Assembly (NCBI GenBank): GCA_028698975.1
Contig: JAQVVK010000012.1
Location: 1-20,805, forward strand
Direction of reading: 5' to 3'
Origin: Victivallaceae bacterium
GTDB lineage: Bacteria > Verrucomicrobiota > Lentisphaeria > Victivallales > Victivallaceae
Length of the DNA stretch: 20,805 bases
In this document: positions 15,197 through 20,805 of the stretch, one piece after another
Position numbering within the stretch: the stretch's first letter is position 1
How the letters are laid out: each line of letters starts with the position of its first letter
The notes under the pieces: model-generated
What the model was told of the DNA's origin: nothing
Seen by the model: the letters and a program-made list of their open reading frames with translations, nothing else
Databases searched by the model: none
Made by a program: the position numbers and the translations under genes

Positions 15197-17236
15197 GTTT
15201 ACGGTAATCGCACCGCCGGCCTGATCGGTTCCATGCGGGTACAGGGCGACGGCGCGACGGTTTCGGGCGGCACGCTCAGCGAATACGGCAAACTTGAAGT
15301 TTTCAGCGGAGCGGTAGCCTACGACATCGACAACAGCGGCTGGTGTACGGTTTCGGGCGGCAAGGTTTCGGGTACGACACTCACCGGAGACACCTACAAC
15401 ACCGGCGACGAGGAGGGCAAAATAACTCTCCGCGCCAACGCCGAGGGGTATGATGTGACGGTGGGCTTCGGCGGGTTGCTCCAGTTTGACTACGGGCAGG
15501 GCTATGCGACCGGCACGACAGAGGTGCTTTCCGGCGGCTGTCTGCGCACCTATACCAAAGACAGCGTACAGGGAAGCGGCTCGGTTGAAAACCTGATACT
15601 TCACTCCGGCGCGGTGGTCGAAGGCGTGACATATCTTGAATTTGGCGCGGTGAATTTGATCACCGACAGCACCTATACTTTTGCCAGCGGCGTACCGACG
15701 GTCACCGGCACCGTAACCATCAACGGGCAGAGCCTGATCGACAACAAGTATTTCAGCGGTGACACCGCCTATGTGCTTGATGCGGCTAATCTGGCGGTAA
15801 AAGTGGGTGCGGCGGTCGACAATTACGCCACTTTGACCGGCAAAGACGCCGAGCTGGCCCGGATTGCCACCGACGACGGCAAGACCACTTACGCCGGTAC
15901 ACTTGATGCCACCTATACCGATGCCGACACGGTGTTCTACGCAGCCAAAGGCGGCGCGGCGACCGCGCAAAAAGTCGTTCTTGACTTCAATGGAGCCACT
16001 TCCGACAAGGCGGTCTGCGGCGGCGGAGCGTCCGGAACGACGGTTGCGGCGGAGCTGGAGGTAAATGTGGTTGGCGGCAGTGCGAACTACATTTACGGCG
16101 GCGGCCAGAGCTTCAATACCGGAGCTGCCACGGTCAACGTCAACGCGGGCGGCACGGTTGGCACCGTTTACGGCGGAGCCAATCTTGCCAATGGAGCCAA
16201 TGGCCTGGGTGCTACCACGCTCAATATCGCGGGTAAGCTCACCGGTTCGGCCTTTGGCGGCAACCGGGTCAATACCACCGGCACCGTCAATGCCGGTAAT
16301 GTTACGGTCAATGTGGCGGACGGCGCGGCAATAGGCGGCGGCAGTTTCGTCGCCGGTGCGGGCTTTGTGCTCGGCGGCGGTACGCTCAATGTGACCGATG
16401 TCACGGTGAACTGGGATGGCGGCACTCAGACCGGCTCAATGGCCAATGGCCGCGGCTTGGTGGCGGGCGGTATCGCCGGCACCAATGCCACGCTCAATGT
16501 GACCACCACGACCACCGATATAACCGACGGAACGGTCTTTTATATCTATGGCGGCGTCTGGGCGCAGAATCAGGCGACCGGCAATGTCGGCACGGCCAAT
16601 ATCACGATCACGGGAGGCGACCACGGCGTGGTTTACGGCGGCGGTATCGCGCTTGGCGATGACACCAGCTCCACGGTTGGCAATGTCAACATCACGATCT
16701 CCGGAGCGACCCAGCTTTCGAGCGTCTTCGCGGGTGGATTGCAGTCAAGTCAGGCCGCGACCATCACCGGAGCGGCGCAAGTGACCATAAGCGACACCGT
16801 GAGCGTAAAGAAGTTCATCAACGGCGAGGGCGCCAACAGCACCATCACGTTGGATAACTTCACCGGTTCGTTTAACGGCCTCGCCGGTTTCGGCAAGGTG
16901 GAAGTCAAGGGCGCGACTGCGATGACGCAGGAGTTCCAGATGGTCGGAGCGGCCACCTCGACGTGGAACTTCGATCTTGGCAACAACAGCGGAGCGTTGA
17001 TGACGTGGAAAAGCAATTCGACCAACAGCTTTGATGGCGACACCATTGCATTGACGTTTGATGCCACCGACGCCGCCAAGAGCTGGACGCTCGTTTCGGT
17101 CAATGGCAGCCGCGGCGAGGATATCCTTGACCTCACCGGAGCCAACATCACCTACAACGGCAGTGCCACCAGTGATTGGAAGCTCGACCTGGTCGAAGCC
17201 GAAGACACCTGGTCGCTCGTGCTGGCCAAAGCATAA
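15197..17236 (+). CDS. Giant adhesin 2, C-terminal half after the in-frame stop
   Basis: This continues the frame of 13325-15196. The first ATG is at 15233, but neither it nor any nearby codon has a ribosome site, so this is probably not an independent gene. It starts VYGNRTAGLIGSM, adds about 170 residues of AIDA-like repeats (VSGGTLSEYGKLEV), and from nt 15712 carries the 508-residue C-terminal domain shared with the adhesin at 2-3979, ending WSLVLAKA. The domain is rich in GGG...VYGG repeats and in Thr/Asn. Its strong conservation between two otherwise different repeat proteins makes it the candidate part for secretion, anchoring or assembly. It would be produced only by TAG readthrough, by internal initiation, or if the stop is an artefact. 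Confidence 0.7.
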   Translation, partial: VYGNRTAGLIGSMRVQGDGATVSGGTLSEYGKLEVFSGAVAYDIDNSGWCTVSGGKVSGTTLTGDTYNTGDEEGKITLRANAEGYDVTVGFGGLLQFDYGQGYATGTTEVLSGGCLRTYTKDSVQGSGSVENLILHSGAVVEGVTYLEFGAVNLITDSTYTFASGVPTVTGTVTINGQSLIDNKYFSGDTAYVLDAANLAVKVGAAVDNYATLTGKDAELARIATDDGKTTYAGTLDATYTDADTVFYAAKGGAATAQKVVLDFNGATSDKAVCGGGASGTTVAAELEVNVVGGSANYIYGGGQSFNTGAATVNVNAGGTVGTVYGGANLANGANGLGATTLNIAGKLTGSAFGGNRVNTTGTVNAGNVTVNVADGAAIGGGSFVAGAGFVLGGGTLNVTDVTVNWDGGTQTGSMANGRGLVAGGIAGTNATLNVTTTTTDITDGTVFYIYGGVWAQNQATGNVGTANITITGGDHGVVYGGGIALGDDTSSTVGNVNITISGATQLSSVFAGGLQSSQAATITGAAQVTISDTVSVKKFINGEGANSTITLDNFTGSFNGLAGFGKVEVKGATAMTQEFQMVGAATSTWNFDLGNNSGALMTWKSNSTNSFDGDTIALTFDATDAAKSWTLVSVNGSRGEDILDLTGANITYNGSATSDWKLDLVEAEDTWSLVLAKA

Positions 17237-17292
17237 TCAAGCCCCCTCAACCAGCGGGGAGCGGCCGGGGAACCGGCCGCACCCCGCTTTTT
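15712..17292 (+). repeat. 1.5-kb direct repeat, copy 2
   Basis: This is the partner of 2452-4035, in the same orientation 13260 bp away, including the sequence after the stop codon and the terminator. Unequal recombination between the two copies would remove everything between them and leave a hybrid adhesin. Confidence 0.85.
17254..17292 (+). terminator. Intrinsic terminator of the prepilin/adhesin operon
   Basis: The stem GCGGGG-A-GCGGCCGG pairs with CCGGCCGC-A-CCCCGC around a GGAA loop (one A-A mismatch), followed by TTTTT at 17288-17292. It is related to the terminator at 3997-4035, but stem bases have changed on both sides, keeping the pairing. Confidence 0.92.
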
Positions 17293-17366
17293 CATTCAAA
17301 AATTTTTGCGCGGAAACAGAATCGACCGAAACCAGGTTTTGTTTTCAATAAGGAGAAAAAGAAATT

Positions 17367-18578
17367 ATGCGTAATTTAAGAATCGGCATTATCGGTTGTG
17401 CCGGACGCGGTGAATTGGCGGATTTTGCACATCATCCTGAAAACGGCTCCGAAATCGTCGCCGGAGCGGATATTTACCCGGAAGCCCGCAATACGTTTTT
17501 GACGCGTTATCAGGATAAGTTCAAGTTCCAGCCGACCGTGTATGTTGATTATCGCGAGATGATCGAAAAGGAACAGCTAGACGGCGTTATCATAACCACC
17601 CCGGACTTTCTCCATGAGGAACATGCGGTATACGCATTGAATCACAAGATTGCCGTTTATCTTGAAAAACCGATAGCTATTTCCATTGAGGGCGCGGATC
17701 GCATTCTTGAGGCCGCATACCGCAACCGCACCAAGCTGGTCATCGGTCACAATATGCGTTACATGTCGTTTACCCGCAAAATGAAAGAGATCATCGCCTC
17801 CGGCACCATCGGCGACGTCAAGGCGATATGGTGCCGTCACTTCATAAGCTACGGCGGCGACGCCTACTTCCGCGACTGGCATGCGGCGCGAAAATACAGC
17901 AACAGTCTTTTGCTTCAAAAAGGAGCGCATGATATTGACATAATCCACTGGCTGGCCGGGGCGCGTACCACCCGGGTCAACGGCATGGGCAGTCTTAGCG
18001 TTTATGACAAACTTCCGCGCCGCGCCCAAGGCGACGAGCGGCTTAAATCGGGCGTGATGTCGGTATGGTCGGAAGAACATTTCCCCGCCATCGAGCAAAA
18101 GGACTTTTACCCGGAAATTGAAGTCGAAGACATCAACATGATCTCCATGCGGCTGGCCAACGGCGTTATGGCCAGTTATGAACAGTGCCATTTTACCCCG
18201 GACACCTGCCGGAATTACACGGTGATCGGCACCAAGGGCCGACTTGAGAACTATGGCGATTACTCCTTGGCCGGCAGTAACATCCAAGTATGGACAAAGC
18301 GCAAGGACGCTTTCCGGCTCGAGGGCGACATCACCTATCGGGTGGCTCCCGGCGACGGCAATCACGGCGGAGCCGATCCCTTGATTATTCAAAGTTTCCT
18401 TGATGCAATTCGCGGTCAATACAATGTCTGGTCAACTCCGCAGGCGGCTCGTTACAGCGTGGCGACGGGTTGTCTCGGCGCGGATTCGATTCGTCAGGGG
18501 GGAGCCTGTTACACGGTTCCGGCACTGCCGGATTATCTGGAGAACTTTGATTTTGCACGGGCTGAAGAAAAGAAATGA
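17367..18578 (+). CDS. Gfo/Idh/MocA-family oxidoreductase
   Basis: The protein has 403 residues, normal for the family. The N-terminal Rossmann fold begins LRIGIIGCAGRGELADFAHH, with the G-x-G-x-x-G-type dinucleotide loop. The motif YLEKPIAIS has the conserved Lys101 of the EKP signature. The C-terminal alpha/beta domain includes LLLQKGAHDIDIIHWLAG, where the G-x-H-x-x-D residues of the active site are seen. Such enzymes use NAD(P) to oxidise or reduce sugars and their derivatives in the cytoplasm; some instead hydrolyse glycosides by a redox mechanism, which would suit a glycan gene set. There is no signal peptide. AGGAG lies 11 bases before the ATG. It follows the operon terminator by 74 bases, so it probably has its own promoter, but I could not identify one. 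Confidence 0.88.
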   Translation: MRNLRIGIIGCAGRGELADFAHHPENGSEIVAGADIYPEARNTFLTRYQDKFKFQPTVYVDYREMIEKEQLDGVIITTPDFLHEEHAVYALNHKIAVYLEKPIAISIEGADRILEAAYRNRTKLVIGHNMRYMSFTRKMKEIIASGTIGDVKAIWCRHFISYGGDAYFRDWHAARKYSNSLLLQKGAHDIDIIHWLAGARTTRVNGMGSLSVYDKLPRRAQGDERLKSGVMSVWSEEHFPAIEQKDFYPEIEVEDINMISMRLANGVMASYEQCHFTPDTCRNYTVIGTKGRLENYGDYSLAGSNIQVWTKRKDAFRLEGDITYRVAPGDGNHGGADPLIIQSFLDAIRGQYNVWSTPQAARYSVATGCLGADSIRQGGACYTVPALPDYLENFDFARAEEKK

Positions 18579-18592
18579 GTGATGTTGACCCC

Positions 18593-18648
18593 GGCGATTT
18601 TCAAGAGACAATGGATTAACATTTGAATGATCTCTCTCGAAAATCGCC
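18593..18648. repeat. 16-bp inverted repeat after the oxidoreductase gene
   Basis: GGCGATTTTCAAGAGA (18593-18608) pairs with TCTCTCGAAAATCGCC (18633-18648) with one mismatch and a 24-base loop. No T-run follows, so it is not a standard intrinsic terminator. It could stabilise the 3' end or act as an operator for the next gene. Confidence 0.55.
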
Positions 18649-18678
18649 TGCCTTCTGCATAACCGGCGATTGAGCTGT

Positions 18679-18744
18679 TTTGACACGAATACACCTTGTA
18701 TTGACACAATAACTAATGGATTTTCTCAAATAAACAATTATATT
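18679..18744 (+). promoter_or_regulatory. Probable promoter region of the GH39-like gene
   Basis: TTGACAC occurs twice 21 bp apart (18680 and 18701), the second a consensus -35 but without a good -10 at 17 bases. TATATT (18739-18744) is a possible -10 further on. AATGGATTTT (18715-18724) weakly recalls the element at the other two promoters. The exact promoter is unresolved. Confidence 0.35.
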
Positions 18745-18766
18745 ATTTACCAAAAATGAGGACAAA

Positions 18767-20152
18767 ATGAAACTTCATCTCGAATTAAATCGGCGATGCG
18801 GCAAGATCAAACCCCTGCACGGTGTCAATAACAGTCCGCTCAGATTCAGAGATGAGAAAATTTGGGAATTTGAGGAGGCGGGGATCCCGTTTGTCCGGAC
18901 TCACGACACCGGGTGGCCTTTCGGATTCGGGATTCTGGTCGATATTCCCAATATTTTCCGCGATTTTGATGCCGCCACGGACGATCCGGCTTCATACGAT
19001 TTTGCTTTTACGGACGTTTTTCTGCGGAACCTTGTCAACTCCGGTTGTAAAATTTTCTACCGACTGGGAATTACGATAGAGAATTTCTACAATATCAAAG
19101 CGTATCGGACGGCTCCGCCGAAAGATTTTCAAAAATGGGCGCGCATTTGCGAGGGCGTCATCCGGCACTACAATCACGGCTGGGCCAATGGATTTCACTA
19201 CGGTATAGAATACTGGGAAATTTGGAACGAACCCGAAAATCCGCCGATGTGGTCGGGCACGATGGAGGAGTATTTCAAACTCTATTCCACGACTGCGAAA
19301 TATCTGAAAAAACAGTTTCCCGAAATAAAAGTCGGCGGCTACGCCTCCTGCGGATTTTATTCTGTAACACGGCAAGACACCACCGATTTCTACAAAGGGT
19401 TCCTGCGCTGGTTTGATGAATTCCTCATTGATGTCAAAAAAGAAAACGCTCCGCTGGATTTCTATTCGTGGCATCTTTACACCACCAATCTCGACGAACT
19501 CATCAAACATGCGGAATATGTTGCGATGACGCTCAAAAAAGCGGGATTCTACCAAACGGAAAATATCTTCGACGAGTGGAATTTCAACGATTACAGCCCT
19601 AACGTTTTTGATAAAATGAAAGAGTCTCCGACCGCCACTTTTGTCGCCGCGGCATTTTGTCTGATGCAGGATTCCCCCATAGACAAGGCGATGTATTACG
19701 ATGCGGATCCGTCGCACCGTCACGGCGGGCTGTTTTATTTTCCGAGCGAGCGGGTCACCCCGACCTATTACGCATTCAAAGCGTTCAACGAGCTGTATAA
19801 ATTAGGCAACCGCATCGAATGTCGGGGCATCCGCTCCAAAAATGTTTTCACACTGGGAGCCGCCGATGAACACTCAACCGCAGTGTTGCTCGTCAATCGC
19901 GGAAACAGGTGTCAGTGCATAGAACTCGAGACCGCCGCAAATCTTAAAAGAGCGAAAATCACCCTGCTTGACAAGGAACATGTTTTTGTACCTGTAAAAT
20001 CTCTTTTGCATGGGTGCAAACTTACGCTTCCCAAAGAATGTTTTCTGCTCTTGAACATCCCGCTGAAAGAAACAACTGTCGATGGCGAACGCAAAATGAG
20101 TGTTGAATCCGCCCGTGGTACCGGACTTGATATTGCCGGGCTGGATGGGTGA
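18767..20152 (+). CDS. GH39-like glycoside hydrolase (beta-xylosidase type)
   Basis: The protein has 461 residues without a signal peptide, so it is cytoplasmic. It is a clan GH-A barrel. The early segment GIPFVRTHDTGWPF is typical of GH39, as is YWEIWNEPENPPMWSG with acid/base Glu155. The likely nucleophile is Glu270 in IFDEWNFN. The 115-residue spacing between the two glutamates agrees with known GH39 xylosidases. A smaller beta-sandwich at the C-terminus carries the usual LLVNRG strand. It probably releases xylose or a similar sugar from short oligosaccharides made by the GH5 enzyme; GH51 or a related GH-A family is the main alternative because of the DEWN motif. GAGG lies six bases before the ATG. 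A long hairpin terminator follows. Confidence 0.83.
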   Translation: MKLHLELNRRCGKIKPLHGVNNSPLRFRDEKIWEFEEAGIPFVRTHDTGWPFGFGILVDIPNIFRDFDAATDDPASYDFAFTDVFLRNLVNSGCKIFYRLGITIENFYNIKAYRTAPPKDFQKWARICEGVIRHYNHGWANGFHYGIEYWEIWNEPENPPMWSGTMEEYFKLYSTTAKYLKKQFPEIKVGGYASCGFYSVTRQDTTDFYKGFLRWFDEFLIDVKKENAPLDFYSWHLYTTNLDELIKHAEYVAMTLKKAGFYQTENIFDEWNFNDYSPNVFDKMKESPTATFVAAAFCLMQDSPIDKAMYYDADPSHRHGGLFYFPSERVTPTYYAFKAFNELYKLGNRIECRGIRSKNVFTLGAADEHSTAVLLVNRGNRCQCIELETAANLKRAKITLLDKEHVFVPVKSLLHGCKLTLPKECFLLLNIPLKETTVDGERKMSVESARGTGLDIAGLDG

Positions 20153-20196
20153 CCGCACCGGAGGGCTCTCCTCGTCAAGCTGACTAAAAAAGTCGA

Positions 20197-20528
20197 TTAT
20201 GCAAAAGCCAGCTGCGAGAAGAAAAAACCTTTTGAGGAAAGGTTCTTTCCTTCTCGCGCTTTTCCTTTTCCAAACTTTTTTGCGTAGCCTTTGCCCAATT
20301 GGATAAATGCTATCTTGAAAACTTGACATAAAAACATTGTAAACGCCCGTGACAACTTCCGGAAGTTGAATCCGGCCGCGGCAAAGATGACAATCGATTC
20401 ACCGCCATGCTTGCCTCTAAGTTGATTCCGATCCATGCGATGCTCTCTCTTACAATGCCAGATCACCGGTGCAATTGCCGAACGTCGATTCCACCACCGG
20501 CATAAAGACCTGTATTTTTTAGCGTAAA

Positions 20529-20530
<2 letters not shown>
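20197..20530 (-). pseudogene. C-terminal remnant of an IS5-like DDE transposase
   Basis: On the minus strand the frame is open from the tRNA-Arg 3' end and reads RWWNRRSAIAPVIWHCKREH, then RMDRNQLRGKHG and AAAGFNFRKLSRAF. This is the conserved C-terminal end of IS5-group transposases (RRSAIEPVIGH-K-DHRM-RN-L-G--GD, then N-A-GFN-RKL), including the catalytic-region Glu position, which is Ala here. The start and the first catalytic residues are missing: the fragment is cut about where the tRNA ends. After KLSRAF the frame runs into the terminator hairpin and loses similarity. It is a dead insertion-sequence relic. Confidence 0.7.
20210..20272 (+). terminator. Hairpin terminator after the GH39-like gene
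   Basis: GCGAGAAG (20214-20221) pairs with CTTCTCGC (20250-20257), an inner AACCTTT/AAAGGTT stem extends it, and the U-rich TTTTCCTTTTCC follows. It overlaps the end of the transposase remnant on the other strand. Confidence 0.65.
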
Positions 20531-20606
<76 letters not shown>

Positions 20607-20613
20607 ATAACCG

Positions 20614-20641
20614 ACTATATAAAATATCACCAATTTCGCAA
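20614..20641 (-). promoter_or_regulatory. Promoter of tRNA-Arg
   Basis: On the minus strand TTGCGA (20636-20641) and TATAGT (20614-20619) are 16 bases apart; the -10 ends seven bases before the first tRNA base. Confidence 0.6.
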
Positions 20642-20716
20642 AAATCAATTCATCATGCCTGTTTTGACAAGGCTATGACACAGATATCCCATAACTTTTT
20701 TAGAGTTTGAAAAAAA

Positions 20717-20776
20717 GAGAACTCATGCTACCTTTTGCTTTACCACAAGACGAAAGGTAAAAAAACATGAGTCCTC
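20717..20776. repeat. Long inverted repeat around a start codon at the window end
   Basis: The 11-base arms GAGAACTCATG (20717-20727) and CATGAGTCCTC (20766-20776) pair with one mismatch. Inside them TACCTTT (20729-20735) pairs with AAAGGTA (20753-20759). The ATG at 20767 lies in the right arm and opens a 12-codon frame (MSPQENNMAVLV) ending exactly at the window's last base. It may be an insertion-sequence end or a hairpin covering a ribosome site. Confidence 0.5.
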
Positions 20777-20805
20777 AAGAAAATAATATGGCGGTACTTG
20801 TGTAA

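Noticed and set aside
15233..15235. Independent gene start for the C-terminal half of adhesin 2
   Set aside because: There is no Shine-Dalgarno sequence upstream, and the same frame is open back to the TAG at 15194, so it is a continuation of the upstream gene.
14600..15970. 456-codon minus-strand frame opposite adhesin 2
   Set aside because: It arises from the repeat composition of the adhesin on the other strand. The translation is a repetitive, arginine/glycine-rich shadow with no known motif.

Overview
The window looks like a chromosomal segment of a PVC-superphylum bacterium, most plausibly a Lentisphaerota member related to Victivallis. The evidence is a prepilin-like protein with the GFTLIE leader and the H-X9-DG signature common in that superphylum, very large repeat proteins (one with Chlamydia-type GGA[I]/FxxN repeats), and a mix of glycoside hydrolases with AraC-type control. 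The taxonomy is inference from gene content, because no rRNA or marker gene is present.

Layout, left to right. Positions 1-3979 hold the 3' part of a giant AIDA-like repeat adhesin (+), followed by a strong intrinsic terminator. Positions 4036-4800 are a decayed stretch with a broken IS3/IS150-type transposase ORF (-) and an unrecognised degenerate reading frame (+). A tRNA cluster follows: Val(TAC), Gly(GCC) and Gly(GCC) on the minus strand, with its own promoter and terminator, and Asn(GTT) on the plus strand. A family-9 glycosyltransferase gene (-) occupies 5508-6512. Positions 6513-7360 contain no convincing gene, but they carry a 17-base copy of the 3' end of the tRNA-Arg found at the right edge of the window.

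From there to about 20530 lies a carbohydrate-use and surface module. It contains an AraC-family regulator (-), a divergent operon of a frameshifted GH2 enzyme and a secreted two-module GH5 enzyme, a second operon of an H-X9-DG prepilin-like protein and a second giant adhesin broken by one in-frame TAG, then a Gfo/Idh/MocA oxidoreductase and a GH39-like glycosidase. An IS5-like transposase remnant abuts tRNA-Arg(CCT). The last 150 bases hold a strong inverted repeat ending at an ATG.

How the parts may work together: the AraC protein probably senses a glycan-derived ligand. The GH2/GH5 operon and the prepilin/adhesin operon both start from a promoter with a well-placed -35/-10 pair, and both carry the same roughly 44-base upstream element at the same distance. 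This suggests that one regulator switches on enzymes and a surface protein together. GH5 would act outside the cytoplasm, while GH2, GH39 and the oxidoreductase would finish the breakdown inside. The direct repeat of the tRNA-Arg 3' end (6590-6606 and 20529-20545) brackets this module exactly as an integrated genomic island would be bracketed, although no integrase is visible.
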